From positions 1 to 64,000 of the forward strand of contig JAKQQP010000500.1 of NCBI GenBank assembly GCA_029564115.1: a stretch of DNA of 64,000 nt, written 5' to 3'. Below the pieces are notes generated by a model that was not told where the DNA came from, made no database searches, and saw only the letters and a list, made by a program, of their open reading frames with translations. Source of the DNA: Candidatus Rifleibacteriota bacterium. Lineage in GTDB: Bacteria > Riflebacteria > Ozemobacteria > Ozemobacterales > Ozemobacteraceae. Positions within the stretch are counted from its first letter, which is position 1. Every line of letters begins with the position of its first letter. Of the stretch, positions 31,697 to 41,054 are shown piece by piece. Made by a program: the position numbers and the translations under genes.

Positions 31697-33556
31697 ATGG
31701 ACGAGGTCCCGATTGCCACCAACAACCCTGTAAACTTAATTGTCAAGAAACCTGAGAGCGCTCCTCCAAAAACAAGAAAAGACCGCATTAAAGACAGTCT
31801 CAAAAACTTCTTCATGATGCTGCCGCTTGCCATGCTGGTGGTTGCGCAGTTTTATTTTCTTGGCAAAAGTTTTGGGGAATTCTCAACTTTTCCTTTAACC
31901 AGTGTCACTACCTACATTTTTTTTGGATCTATTCTTTTGTTGCTTTTGTTCTCGCAGATGCTCATGCGATCAATAATTTATTCGACATTGGCGGGAATTG
32001 CTCTAATTGCAGGTTTATACGTTGCCTGGTTTGGAGAATTTCTCGGGCCGATTACCGAAAACTTCAACGGGATCAGCGAAATTTTAAAATCTGCCTGGAG
32101 TCGCAAAGATCTTCCCTATAACCTTCTGATGACCGGAGCCATGACGGCTGTTCTGGCTGGAATAGCTTTTTTGCAGTTTTTTGCCTCGCTTATCGTGAAA
32201 TCATTTTTTGAAATGCTTTTTGGCAAAGAATGGGGTGACGGCAGGGTTCTTGGATTCATCGGGGCAGTAGCCCTTCTCGCCGGAGTTCATCTGGGCTTTT
32301 ATTCGTATTCATCGATGTCGTCTCAGGCAAACGAAAAAGTTCTCTGGGCCAGATCGGTGAAATATCAGCCGGTAGAAAAGTTTATAACACGTGTTCCGGG
32401 CAGTTGCATTATCGGGAAAGACAGAATCTGGGCTGCCGAGGGCAAAACTGTAACATCTATTGACGCTAACAGCGGCAAACAGACGGAAAGCCGCCCTTTC
32501 CAGGCTGCAGTGGTGCATAAAGGTTTTCAGTTCAGCGAGTTCCCGGTTTTTGCAGGGAGTGACGCTATTGTGGCATTCAACAGGGAACTGAGTGGCAATG
32601 CCTGGAAAACGCCCTACCCCGCCAGCTTTCCTGGGCTGGATCTGGCTGAAGAAAAAAAAGATCTTTTTTCGAATGTTCCCATAACTACCAGGTTTGTGAA
32701 TAGTGGTCAGAATCTTCTGGTTCATTATGATTTTGGCTATGTCGGAATGTACGACGCCAAAAACGGTGAGCAGAAATGGTTTCGGCAGGTAGATCTTCAG
32801 GTTAAGATAAACAGAGTGTTTCCTGAAGTTTACCTCGAAGAAGGTTACTTTCTCGAAGCTGATGAATACCTTCTGTTCAGCTGTCACAATGGGCTGATTC
32901 GTTGCCTGAACCGGCAGACGGGTGAGCAGGTATGGCAATATCAACATGGAACACCTAAGGTCAGCGGAAAATCTCAGCGCGGTTTCCTTTCGCCAAACGG
33001 TAAGGAGCGTGTGGTAGTGGCATTCCGGTCGGGAGAAATTTTGACTCTGGGTTTGAGTGACGGTCGCAAGATATATCAGGCTGTAAATCAGGCTTATGCG
33101 CCGGCTTCACCGCTGTGGTGCCGCGACCAGCAGGCCTGTTTCCTCACTGATGAAGGGATTTTTTATCAGATAGACCTCGATGGCGGCGCAACACTTTTCA
33201 ACACCAATACTCTGCCACGCCGAACCGAACTGCTGCCTGTGGTGCATAATCTGGCCAGCGGAATTGTCGCTCATCGTGACGAAGTTCTGTTTGTCGATAC
33301 AGAGGCAAGAAAAGTCAGTCGCATTCTGAAGAGCGAAAACAGGGTCTTTGTCACCAGACCTGTAGTCGTTGATAAGCTGGTTTATATAGGTACACAGGAT
33401 GGCTGGGTTTATTGCGTGCATGCCGGAAGCCGGCACGAAAAATGGCGCATTCATGTAAAAGGTGAGCTTGTCGAGGATTCTCTCGAGATAATCGAAGAGA
33501 GCCTGCTGGTCAAGACCAGATCAGGCTCTCTATTAAAGCTTAATCGCTCTGCTTAG
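31697..33556 (+). CDS. Polytopic membrane protein with exported PQQ/BamB-like beta-propeller
   Basis: A 619-residue protein with about five membrane segments in residues 40-215 (MLPLAMLVVAQFYFLG, YIFFGSILLLLLFSQML, LMTGAMTAVLAGIAF, GFIGAVALLAGVHLGF) followed by a propeller domain. Typical PQQ-type blade motifs are YDAKNGEQKWFRQV, LNRQTGEQVWQYQH, VDKLVYIGTQDGWVYCV and HAGSRHEKWRI. It may scaffold envelope complexes. The ATG at 31697 is chosen because AGGAG lies 8 bases upstream. Its TAG stop overlaps the TAA stop of the convergent SH3-TPR gene within 33553-33556, so the two 3' ends are interlocked with no room for a terminator. Confidence 0.82.
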   Translation: MDEVPIATNNPVNLIVKKPESAPPKTRKDRIKDSLKNFFMMLPLAMLVVAQFYFLGKSFGEFSTFPLTSVTTYIFFGSILLLLLFSQMLMRSIIYSTLAGIALIAGLYVAWFGEFLGPITENFNGISEILKSAWSRKDLPYNLLMTGAMTAVLAGIAFLQFFASLIVKSFFEMLFGKEWGDGRVLGFIGAVALLAGVHLGFYSYSSMSSQANEKVLWARSVKYQPVEKFITRVPGSCIIGKDRIWAAEGKTVTSIDANSGKQTESRPFQAAVVHKGFQFSEFPVFAGSDAIVAFNRELSGNAWKTPYPASFPGLDLAEEKKDLFSNVPITTRFVNSGQNLLVHYDFGYVGMYDAKNGEQKWFRQVDLQVKINRVFPEVYLEEGYFLEADEYLLFSCHNGLIRCLNRQTGEQVWQYQHGTPKVSGKSQRGFLSPNGKERVVVAFRSGEILTLGLSDGRKIYQAVNQAYAPASPLWCRDQQACFLTDEGIFYQIDLDGGATLFNTNTLPRRTELLPVVHNLASGIVAHRDEVLFVDTEARKVSRILKSENRVFVTRPVVVDKLVYIGTQDGWVYCVHAGSRHEKWRIHVKGELVEDSLEIIEESLLVKTRSGSLLKLNRSA

Positions 33557-34491
33557 TTGGTTTTTGCTGCTTTTTCGATGTGGCGCTCGCAGTAAGCTAT
33601 ACGCTCTTCTGCGAGCTTTTTCATTGTTGCATCGGGAGAAAACTCGAGAAACTTGCGGTAATTGACGATGGCATCGGCAAACTTGCCAGTAAAGCCATAA
33701 ACAGAAGCAAGGTTGTAATAGGGGTCAGGAAATTCAGGCTCAAAGAGAATAGCCTTTTTATAATACTCAACAGCGTCTTTGTTTTTATCAAGCTGGTAAT
33801 ATGCTATACCAAGGTTATTACATATTTTACCGGATCTGGGTGCGATTTTGAGGGCATTTTTCCATGATTCCAGGGCATCTTCAATGCGGCCAAGCTTGAA
33901 CTGACAGTTGCCGATATTGTTGATGATTTCGGCGTTCTGGGGCGCTTTTTGCATGGCAAGCAGATTTTTTTCGAGAGCCTGGGCGTATTTTTTCTTTTCA
34001 TACAAGCGAATTGCTTCGTTGTAGAGCTCTTCGGCTGTTCCTGAGATTTCTACGACAGCAGCCGGTTTTGCCGGTGGCGCCTGTTTGCTTTTTCCGGCTT
34101 TGCTGTCCATTTTGATTTCTTTTTTGGCCGGAGCCTTGGCAGCATCTTTTTTATTTTCTTCGGTTTCTGGTTTTTTACCGGTTTTATCGTCGCCCGCAGC
34201 TTCGGGAGCTTTGGCGGTTTTTTCTTTGGTTTGTTCCGAGAGGGTTTTATACAGCCAGCCTTCGGTGCCATCGACAAAAACAACCTTGAGCCAGTTATTC
34301 TCTTCGAAAACAATTTTATAGGTGTCACCACGCATCTTTTTACCAACGATTGGTGAATTAAATTTGGCGTCTTTTCGCAGATTTATGTAGCTTCCCTTGA
34401 CCACACCCTCTCTGACCGTTTGAGCAAGCAGCAGCGGTGCAGTGGCAACGAGAAGCCCGGCGAGCAAAAGCTTTTTGAAGGATATATTCAT
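33553..34491 (-). CDS. Secreted SH3-TPR protein
   Basis: A 312-residue exported protein: signal peptide (residues 1-23, ending LLLAQ), bacterial SH3 domain (about 25-85; GSYINLRKDAKFNSPIVGKKM and WLKVVFVDGTEGWLY), a Lys/Ala-rich low-complexity linker (about 90-145), and three or four TPRs (AEIINNIGNCQFKLGRIEDALESWKNAL, IAYYQLDKNKDAVEYYKKAI). SH3 domains of this kind bind cell-wall peptides, so a peptidoglycan-linked scaffold is likely. GGAGG lies 7 bases upstream of the ATG. Its stop overlaps that of the facing gene. Confidence 0.88.
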   Translation of the reverse strand: MNISFKKLLLAGLLVATAPLLLAQTVREGVVKGSYINLRKDAKFNSPIVGKKMRGDTYKIVFEENNWLKVVFVDGTEGWLYKTLSEQTKEKTAKAPEAAGDDKTGKKPETEENKKDAAKAPAKKEIKMDSKAGKSKQAPPAKPAAVVEISGTAEELYNEAIRLYEKKKYAQALEKNLLAMQKAPQNAEIINNIGNCQFKLGRIEDALESWKNALKIAPRSGKICNNLGIAYYQLDKNKDAVEYYKKAILFEPEFPDPYYNLASVYGFTGKFADAIVNYRKFLEFSPDATMKKLAEERIAYCERHIEKAAKTN

Positions 34492-34549
34492 TTGTTTGCC
34501 TCCATGTTATAGAAGAGACAATATACAGGCCTGGGGCTTTCCGTGTCAA

Positions 34550-35338
34550 TTACCCGGCAACATTCACGCTGAGGTTGATTCGCTCGGGACCGATTATCGA
34601 AACCGATAACTGGTCGCCTGCAGCTACAGGGCCGACTCCTTCCGGGGTGCCGGTTAGAATAAGGTCTCCCGGTTCGAGGGTCATGCAGGCGGAAAGGTCG
34701 GCTATGAGCTCGGCAAAACCAAAAACCATCGCAGAAAAACCACTTTTCTGAACAAGCTCGCCATTCTTGTAAACTTCAATACTGCCGTTTTTCCAGGCTG
34801 GCGAATATGGCGCAACCATAGATGCGAGAGGAAGAAATGTGTCAAACCCCTTGGCTCTGGTCCACTGTCCATCTGATTTTTGCAGTTCTCTTGCAGTCAT
34901 ATCAAGACAGGCTGTTACTCCGCCAATGCAGCTTTCTGCGTAATGCACCGATATATTTCTGGTTTTTTTTCCGATCAGCAGACCCAGTTCACCTTCGTAG
35001 TCAATACGGCCGACTCCTTGCGGCAATACTATTCTGCCCTCTTCGCCGATAATTGAACTCGGAGGTTTGAAAAACCATAAAGGCCTTTTCGGAACGTCGT
35101 TTCCCAGTTCTGCAGCGTGGTTTCGATAGTTTCGGCCGACGCAGATGATTTTGCTGCCGTTGAAGGCCGGTAGAGCCCCTGCTGGCAAAATTGCAGCGCC
35201 GGCTAAGCGGTGGGCATTGTCTGAGTCAGCTGCGAACTGTTGCGTCAATGCGGTGTTGAATTCTAGAGAATTGCTATTTATCCAGGTGTTTCTGGTGTAA
35301 GAAAAAAAATGCCAGCCTCTGTCGTTGCGATAGAACAT
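34550..35338 (-). CDS. Fumarylacetoacetate hydrolase-family protein
   Basis: Metal-dependent C-C hydrolase or decarboxylase of the FAH superfamily (262 residues), such as acylpyruvases and oxaloacetate decarboxylases. Signatures are ICVGRNYRNHAAELGN, WFFKPPSSIIG, IDYEGELGLLIGK (metal ligand Glu residues), CLDMTARELQ, WTRAKGFDTFLP and ILTGTPEGVGPV. The ATG at 35338 is chosen because GGAG lies 5 bases upstream, against a TTG nine codons earlier. It lies 85 bases downstream of aconitase with a hairpin between them; a shared role in organic-acid metabolism is plausible but the exact substrate is unknown. Confidence 0.92.
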   Translation of the reverse strand: MFYRNDRGWHFFSYTRNTWINSNSLEFNTALTQQFAADSDNAHRLAGAAILPAGALPAFNGSKIICVGRNYRNHAAELGNDVPKRPLWFFKPPSSIIGEEGRIVLPQGVGRIDYEGELGLLIGKKTRNISVHYAESCIGGVTACLDMTARELQKSDGQWTRAKGFDTFLPLASMVAPYSPAWKNGSIEVYKNGELVQKSGFSAMVFGFAELIADLSACMTLEPGDLILTGTPEGVGPVAAGDQLSVSIIGPERINLSVNVAG

Positions 35339-35365
35339 GGGTGCTCCATAGTCATGATCGATCAA

Positions 35366-35400
35366 CGCGCCCGTACCCGGTAGAACCGGATACGGGCGCG
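35366..35400 (-). terminator. Strong hairpin between aconitase and the FAH-family gene
   Basis: Long G+C-rich inverted repeat (35366-35380 with 35385-35400, one bulge, 4-base loop). On the minus strand it is followed only by TTGATC, not a U tract, so it may be a 3'-end stabiliser or a partial terminator rather than a full stop. Confidence 0.6.
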
Positions 35401-35423
35401 GTAATTTTCAATTGCTTTTCAGA

Positions 35424-37340
35424 TCAGCTTTTGGCCTGCTGTTTGGCAAATGACAGGCGACCGCCGGCTTTGAGAATCACTTTGTCTTCATCGCTGAGGG
35501 TATGAGTCAGAGGGATTTTTTTGCCGCGGGTGAGGTTTTCGAGTACCAGTTCGCCGTCGAGGTTTTTAACATCTACCCTCAGTTCGTCGCCAACATCGAT
35601 ACTGTCGTAATCAGCCGGGTCTTTGAAAGTTGCGGGCAAAATGCCGAAATTTACGAGGTTGGCGAGGTGAATGCGGGCGAAGCTTTTGCATACTACCGCT
35701 TCCACGCCAAGATACATAGGGCAAAGTGCCGCATGCTCGCGTGAGCTCCCCTGGCCGTAATTATCACCGCCGATTATGGCGCTGCGTTTCATCTCAGTCG
35801 CACGTTTATAAAACTGCGAGTCGACACCTTCGAAAACGTGTTTGGCGTATTCAGGCACGTTAGATCTCAAGGGCAGGTATTTGCCGGCGGGCATGATATG
35901 GTCTGTGGTTATGTTATCGCCTACTTTTATAGCAGCTTTGACTTTCAGTTCTTCGGTCATGCCGCTTTTGATGGGGAGAGCTGCGATGTTCGGCCCTCTG
36001 ACGATTTCTACGTTTTCGCCGTTTGCCTTCGGAAAGATGAACATGCTGTCATCGATAGTGAATTTTTCAGGCATTTTGACTTCAGGGTATGCGCCCCATT
36101 TGCGCGGGTCAGTGAATTTACCTTCGACAGCTGCAACAGCTGCAACCTCCGGGCTGACCAGATACACCTGAGCTGAATCTGTGCCTGAGCGTTTTTCGAA
36201 GTTACGATTAGAAGTTCGCAGGGCAATGGCATTCGATTTTGGTGCAAAACCCATACCAATGCAAGGCCCACAGGCATTTTCGAGTAAGCGGGCGCCGGCA
36301 GCGACAAGATGCGATAGATTGCCTTCATCGGCCAGCATGCGTAAAACCTGTCTTGAGCCGGGAGCTATGCCCAGCGAAAGCCGGGGATTGACAGACTTGC
36401 CTTTGAGAATTTGAGCGGCTCTGGTGAGATCGGTATAGCTTGAATTTGTACAGCTGCCGATCATGACCTGGTCTACGAGCAGGTGTTCTAACTCGGCGAC
36501 GGGTTTAACAATGTCCGGCATATGAGGGCAGGCGGCAAGGGGTTCAACTTTGCTCAGGTCGAGTTCTATAACCCGCTCATAAGTCGCTTCTGCATCGGCT
36601 TTAAGCTCAATCCAGTCAGATTCTCTGCCCTGCGCCTTTAAGAAACGCCGCGTTTCGTCATCGCTGGGGAATACAGATGTGGTTGCCCCAAGCTCGGCAC
36701 CCATATTGGTAATTGTAGCCCTCTCCGGGACGGTAAGAGTGTCTACCCCAGGGCCGGAATACTCGTAAACATAGCCAACCCCGCCTTTTACAGTTTCGCG
36801 GCGGAGAATTTCGAGGATTACGTCTTTGGCCGCAACCCAGGGCTGAAGTCTGCCGGTGAGATGAACTTTGACGACCATTGGCATTTTGAGGTTGAAAGGC
36901 TGCCCGGCCATGGCCATGGCTACGTCAAGACCACCGGCTCCAATGGCCAGCATGCCGATACCACCACAGGTCGGCGTATGGCTGTCAGAGCCGATAAGGG
37001 TTTTCCCGGGCTTGCCGAAGCGCTCAAGATGAACCTGGTGGCAGATGCCATTACCCGGGCGCGAAAATACCAGACCGAATTTATCGGCTATTGTTTGTAA
37101 AAAAATATGATCGTCAGGGTTTTTAAAATCTGTCTGAAGAGTATTGTGGTCAACATAGCTGACAGATAATTCTGTTTTTACTCTTGGTACGCCAAGAGCT
37201 TCGAATTGCAGATAAGCCATGGTTCCGGTTGCATCCTGGGTCAGAGTCTGATCCATTTTGATGTTGATGGGATTTTTGGCGGTCATTTCGCCGGTTACCA
37301 GGTGCTGCTTGATAATTTTCTGGGTAATGTTCAAAGCCAT
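35424..37340 (-). CDS. acnA: Aconitate hydratase
   Basis: [4Fe-4S] enzyme that interconverts citrate and isocitrate in the TCA cycle. The 638-residue size matches the shorter bacterial aconitase group. The cluster cysteines are in GSCTNSSYTD and ENACGPCIGMG; other motifs are GSDSHTPTCGGIGMLAIGAGG, NMGAELGATTSVFPSD, DNITTDHIMPAGK and GGDNYGQGSSREHAALCP. The ATG at 37340 is chosen for AGGAG 6 bases upstream. No other TCA genes are near. The alternative, homoaconitase or IPM dehydratase, is unlikely given the single-chain size and motif wording. Confidence 0.96.
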   Translation of the reverse strand: MALNITQKIIKQHLVTGEMTAKNPINIKMDQTLTQDATGTMAYLQFEALGVPRVKTELSVSYVDHNTLQTDFKNPDDHIFLQTIADKFGLVFSRPGNGICHQVHLERFGKPGKTLIGSDSHTPTCGGIGMLAIGAGGLDVAMAMAGQPFNLKMPMVVKVHLTGRLQPWVAAKDVILEILRRETVKGGVGYVYEYSGPGVDTLTVPERATITNMGAELGATTSVFPSDDETRRFLKAQGRESDWIELKADAEATYERVIELDLSKVEPLAACPHMPDIVKPVAELEHLLVDQVMIGSCTNSSYTDLTRAAQILKGKSVNPRLSLGIAPGSRQVLRMLADEGNLSHLVAAGARLLENACGPCIGMGFAPKSNAIALRTSNRNFEKRSGTDSAQVYLVSPEVAAVAAVEGKFTDPRKWGAYPEVKMPEKFTIDDSMFIFPKANGENVEIVRGPNIAALPIKSGMTEELKVKAAIKVGDNITTDHIMPAGKYLPLRSNVPEYAKHVFEGVDSQFYKRATEMKRSAIIGGDNYGQGSSREHAALCPMYLGVEAVVCKSFARIHLANLVNFGILPATFKDPADYDSIDVGDELRVDVKNLDGELVLENLTRGKKIPLTHTLSDEDKVILKAGGRLSFAKQQAKS

Positions 37341-37434
37341 TCTCTTCTCCTTGAGTTTTTCATGCAATAAGACCTCTGCCGCTTTGTGAGGTGTATATTA
37401 CGATCAGTAATCTTTAAAACAGGCCGGAATTGAA

Positions 37435-37917
37435 TCAGGGAGTTACTTGAGTGGTGTCACTGGCCGTGGGGACGACGGCATCTTTTTTGAATTGTAGATC
37501 CTTGAGAGGAATATCGACGATCAAATCCTCATTGCCGTCGAATTCAGCCGGTTCGAGCGGGTCCCTTCCTCTGGTCAGAATTTTTATCAGCTCGAAGGTA
37601 TTGTGGTCGGGACAGACCCCCGGTTCATCTTGTTCGTAGCCACATTCAGGGCAACGAAAGATCTCGGGTAGAAATGCCACGGTTTTTTCGGTGTCTTTGA
37701 GAAATCTGCTGTCTTCATCTACCTGTGCAGAGTCTTTTTTATCGCTTTCAGCCTTTTTTTTCTTTCTGGTGACTCGCCGGGTTTCTTTGGCGGCAGGAGC
37801 GGCAACCAGCCTGGTGGTCATAGCAAATTGCGGTATAGAATCTAAAGAAGAAAACCCTGCGCCAAGAATGGCGAGCAGGGTTAACAATCTTAAACTTTTC
37901 TGTGGCAGCCGAATCAA
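37435..37917 (-). CDS. Exported protein with rubredoxin-like CxxC knuckles
   Basis: A 160-residue protein of unknown function. It starts TTG, with weak ribosome-binding GAGAG upstream, 11 bases after the PTS gene. A signal peptide (SLRLLTLLAILGAGFSS) is followed by a Lys-rich linker (about 45-65) and a short metal-knuckle RCPECGYEQDEPGVCPDHN (about 88-107), which could bind zinc or another metal. The C-terminal third is acidic. Position after the PTS gene suggests a shared transcript. No family recognised. Confidence 0.7.
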   Translation of the reverse strand: MIRLPQKSLRLLTLLAILGAGFSSLDSIPQFAMTTRLVAAPAAKETRRVTRKKKKAESDKKDSAQVDEDSRFLKDTEKTVAFLPEIFRCPECGYEQDEPGVCPDHNTFELIKILTRGRDPLEPAEFDGNEDLIVDIPLKDLQFKKDAVVPTASDTTQVTP

Positions 37918-37928
37918 ATTTTCGTCTC

Positions 37929-38381
37929 TCAGTCGTTGTCTTTAACGATCTGCATTACTTCTGAGGCATCTTTGGCACTGAGCAGAGCATTTTTGAAGTC
38001 ATCACTGCGCAGAAGCCTAGATATTTTTGCCAGCAGCTTCAGGTATGGCCCCCCGGAAGACACTGGGGCCAGAAGCATGAAAACTAAGTTAACTGGCGCG
38101 TTGTCGATGGATTTGAAGTCGATGCCGTCTTCACTTCTGAAGAAAGCGACGGTCAGGTCTTTGATTGCACTAGACCTGGCGTGTGGCATTGCTATGCCAC
38201 CACCAACTCCGGTTGTACCGAGTTTCTCTCTTTCGAAGAGAGCGTCTTTGAGGGCTTCGGGTTCTTTGATCGAGCCGGTTTTCTGAAGTGACGAGATGAA
38301 CTTTTCGATAGCCTGATCTTTATTTTCGGCTTCAAAGTTCAGGAAAATCTGATTTTCCTTGAGTACATCAACCAATTGCAT
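37929..38381 (-). CDS. PTS EIIA type-2 (PtsN-like) protein
   Basis: Phosphate-accepting EIIA domain of the fructose/mannitol or nitrogen-PTS type. The 150-residue stand-alone size is that of PtsN. The phosphorylated His is in GIAMPHARS (about residue 67), with FMLLAPVSSGGPYLKLLAKISRLL after it. No permease, EI or HPr gene is near, which favours a regulatory PtsN-like role over sugar transport. It has a near-consensus promoter at 38417-38445. Confidence 0.9.
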   Translation of the reverse strand: MQLVDVLKENQIFLNFEAENKDQAIEKFISSLQKTGSIKEPEALKDALFEREKLGTTGVGGGIAMPHARSSAIKDLTVAFFRSEDGIDFKSIDNAPVNLVFMLLAPVSSGGPYLKLLAKISRLLRSDDFKNALLSAKDASEVMQIVKDND

Positions 38382-38416
38382 GACATGCCCTCCGATGGGT
38401 GAAGGTTAATAAGTAG

Positions 38417-38445
38417 ATTATACGAACAGCTTTTGCTGAATGCAA
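38417..38445 (-). promoter_or_regulatory. Promoter of the PtsN-like gene
   Basis: Minus strand TTGCAT (38445-38440), 17-base spacer, TATAAT (38422-38417). Predicted start near 38410, leader about 30 bases. It separates this gene from the degP operon upstream. Confidence 0.8.
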
Positions 38446-38471
38446 TCTTTTTTCGTAGACAACGACAAAAA

Positions 38472-39842
38472 TTATTCTATGTTCAACAGCAGCAAGTTGA
38501 CTGTCTGCCCACGAATAATTCTCAAGAGTGCCTTCTTGTCGCTTTTTATGGAACCAATGGCAGCTTCGAAATCACTTTCATCGCGGATAACCAGTCGGTT
38601 GATCTGGTGAATGACATCTCCGGGCCTGAGCCCTGCCCGGTCAGCCGCAGACCCTGGAGCAACAGAGGTTATTACGCAGCCTTCATCGATATAAAGGCCA
38701 TAATTGCGTACCAGCTCCCCGGAAATTTTGCTGACAGCAACACCTAATAAATTTTTCCCAGCCGGATTTTCGTTGAACTCAACTTCAGCGATTCCCTCTT
38801 TGCCTTTGCGGAAAATTTTTATCCGCGCTTTATCACCAACCCGGTGTTCGTCGATTCCTTCCTGGAAGTCAGCGGCAGTGGTTATCTTTTTGCCGTCAAT
38901 TTCAAGAATGACGTCTCCGGGAACGAGTTGGGCTTTTTCGGCAGAGGAATTTTTGGCTACATCTGTTATCAGAACGCCTTCAGAGGGAATCTCAAAATAT
39001 TTTGCCAGATCGGGAGTTATGCTCTGAACCGTGACTCCGAGAAATGCCTTCTTTACGCGGCCATAAGCCATCAGGTCGCCAATAATGCGTTTTGCACGGT
39101 TGACCGGTATGGCAAAGCCTATTCCCTGACCGTAAGGTATGATTGCGGTATTTACACCTATCAGCTCACCGCGGGCGTTGATGAGCGCACCGCCCGAATT
39201 GCCCGGATTAATGGAAGCGTCAGTCTGTATAAGATCTTTGTATGATCTTGAGCGATCCACTGAAAGATCTCTATTTATTGCCGAAACGACACCGGAGGTA
39301 ACGGTAATGCCCAGTCCAAAAGGGTTGCCGATCGCGACTACCCATTCCCCCACTCTGAGTCGGCTTGAATCGCCAATGGGTACATGAGGAAAAACCGTTT
39401 TGCCTTCTATTTTGAGAACTGCAAGGTCAGTCAGGGCGTCTTTGCCGATTACGGTGGCCTTGAAAGTTTTTCCCGTGCCAAGCTTTACCTGAATTTCATC
39501 AGCGTCTGAGATTACGTGCTCATTCGTTAACAGATGCCCTTCAGGGCTGATAAGTACCCCCGAGCCATTGCCTTTGCGAGGAATTACGTTATTGTGCCCC
39601 ATGAAGTCATCGTCGAAGAGATGTCCGAAGAAGCGGTCGAAGAAGGGGTCGCCTGAGCCACCTCGTCGACGTGCTCGCACATACTGAACAGATTCTATGG
39701 CTACGACCGCCGGGCTGACGCGTTCGGCAATGTCTGCTATCAAAGAGGTGCCAAATAGTTCAGCTGGTGCGGCGTTGGTGCTGGCAGAGGCAAAAAGAAG
39801 AAAAACTGTGAATATAAGAGATGCGAGTTTAGGTATCTGCAT
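38472..39842 (-). CDS. degP: DegP/HtrA periplasmic serine protease
   Basis: Envelope quality-control protease-chaperone (456 residues). Signal peptide about residues 1-24, ending STNAA. The catalytic triad is His109 (LLTNEHVI), Asp139 (ALTDLAVL) and Ser216 (NPGNSGGAL). Two PDZ domains follow (about 265-345 and 365-450), as in DegP/DegQ. GGAG lies 6 bases before the ATG. It is the last gene of an operon with an ECF sigma factor and zinc anti-sigma factor, the same logic as RpoE-RseA-MucD envelope-stress modules. Confidence 0.96.
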   Translation of the reverse strand: MQIPKLASLIFTVFLLFASASTNAAPAELFGTSLIADIAERVSPAVVAIESVQYVRARRRGGSGDPFFDRFFGHLFDDDFMGHNNVIPRKGNGSGVLISPEGHLLTNEHVISDADEIQVKLGTGKTFKATVIGKDALTDLAVLKIEGKTVFPHVPIGDSSRLRVGEWVVAIGNPFGLGITVTSGVVSAINRDLSVDRSRSYKDLIQTDASINPGNSGGALINARGELIGVNTAIIPYGQGIGFAIPVNRAKRIIGDLMAYGRVKKAFLGVTVQSITPDLAKYFEIPSEGVLITDVAKNSSAEKAQLVPGDVILEIDGKKITTAADFQEGIDEHRVGDKARIKIFRKGKEGIAEVEFNENPAGKNLLGVAVSKISGELVRNYGLYIDEGCVITSVAPGSAADRAGLRPGDVIHQINRLVIRDESDFEAAIGSIKSDKKALLRIIRGQTVNLLLLNIE

Positions 39843-39857
39843 GGCTTACTCCGGGGT

Positions 39858-40436
39858 TTATCTGTCGTTTACCAGCTCGACGGCAGGCAGGTAGCGACTC
39901 GTGGTGACAGTGGTGTCGTCCGGGTGGGTTTTGCGAAATTCTTCGAGTCTGACGAGAAAATCTCTGACTTCTTCGCCGGAAACGTGTTCCAGGCTATCCG
40001 GTTCGAGCGGTGGCAGTTCGGCAATACGGACTGCCTGAGTCTTTCCGGTTGGCTTGAATTTAGGGTTTTCAGTTTCAGGGGCATAATTAATCTGCATAAG
40101 AACGATGAACATGGCAATACAGGCGGCTGGAACAATTATCTCAAGGGGCTGCAGGAATTTTTCGAACAATATGTCGACAATGCCCTGATCGTTGTCGTCA
40201 GCAGGCGCACTCGAAGAATCGGAACGGGCAACCGCAGCCATGATTCTCTCGTGCAGACTGCACGGGTAGTCGGGCTGTTCGATTTCAGACAACTTTTCGA
40301 TGAGCTGTGTTCTCAACTGCATGTCAGAAGAACAGTCAGGGCATCTGCCGGCATGCATCAAAACATCCTGCCAGAGGGATGAGTCATCGGCAGCATTATT
40401 GTCGAGGGCTTCAAGATAACGACTGCATTTGTTCAT
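39858..40436 (-). CDS. Zinc-type (ZAS-like) membrane anti-sigma factor
   Basis: A 192-residue predicted anti-sigma factor: N-terminal zinc finger motif HAGRCPDC (H-x3-C-x2-C, about residues 28-35), one membrane helix (IIVPAACIAMFIVLMQI, about 98-115) and a C-terminal exported domain of about 75 residues. The ATG overlaps the sigma gene stop (ATGA), the usual sigma/anti-sigma arrangement. Release by proteolysis of the exported part, perhaps with DegP acting downstream, is inferred from the RseA model. The exported part has no recognised sensor fold. Confidence 0.85.
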   Translation of the reverse strand: MNKCSRYLEALDNNAADDSSLWQDVLMHAGRCPDCSSDMQLRTQLIEKLSEIEQPDYPCSLHERIMAAVARSDSSSAPADDNDQGIVDILFEKFLQPLEIIVPAACIAMFIVLMQINYAPETENPKFKPTGKTQAVRIAELPPLEPDSLEHVSGEEVRDFLVRLEEFRKTHPDDTTVTTSRYLPAVELVNDR

Positions 40437-41053
40437 TCGGATCTCCCATACACAAAAGCCTGCAGCGATTCCTGCAACAGGCGCCTTCCACGGTTTATTC
40501 GCGATTTAACCGTTCCTGTCGGAACTTCCAGTATTTCTGAGATTTTTTCCAGGGGCATGCCCTCAATGTCTTTCAGAATGACCGGCATTCGATAGACTTC
40601 GGGCAGTCTGGCAATTTTTTCACTGACTATTTTCTGGTTGAGGGCTTTCGTTTCACGGTCCAGTATTTCTTCCTCCGGTGACTCGCCGGAAAACGAAGAC
40701 CACCAGTGCATCATCAACTGCAAAAGGCCATCTTTTTCGCGTTTCTTTTTTTCAGCGATGCTGATGCAGGTGTTGGCCGCTATTCGGTAAATCCAGGTTT
40801 TAAGACTAGAGCGGCCCTCAAATCTGCCAATAGCACGAAAAACTTTGATAAATACCTCCTGAGTAGCGTCCATAGCCTCGTTTTCGTCAGCAAAGAAACG
40901 ATAACAGACGCGATAAACATTTTTTTCGTGAGCAGCAACCAGTCTGGCTGCAGCTTTCTGGTCGCCACGTATGATGTCGGCCAGAAACTGCTGTTCAGCC
41001 TCATCAGTTAGTTTAGACTCTGGTTCCATACTGAAGGTTCCGGAATTTTTCAT
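40433..41053 (-). CDS. ECF RNA polymerase sigma factor
   Basis: Sigma-70 family ECF factor. Region 2 is in HEKNVYRVCYRFFADENEAMDATQEVFIKVFRAIGRFEG (given here as a position, about residues 42-80), and region 4 in RLPEVYRMPVILKDIEG and PTGTVKSRINRGRRLL. A 25-residue Lys/Glu linker joins them. The ATG at 41053 is chosen because it lies two bases after the stop of the upstream gene (TAAAATG); a second ATG 8 codons later is possible, and the frame also extends farther upstream inside the previous gene. Co-transcribed with HD-GYP, a secreted protein, anti-sigma and degP. Confidence 0.93.
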   Translation of the reverse strand: MKNSGTFSMEPESKLTDEAEQQFLADIIRGDQKAAARLVAAHEKNVYRVCYRFFADENEAMDATQEVFIKVFRAIGRFEGRSSLKTWIYRIAANTCISIAEKKKREKDGLLQLMMHWWSSFSGESPEEEILDRETKALNQKIVSEKIARLPEVYRMPVILKDIEGMPLEKISEILEVPTGTVKSRINRGRRLLQESLQAFVYGRSE

Positions 41054-41054
41054 T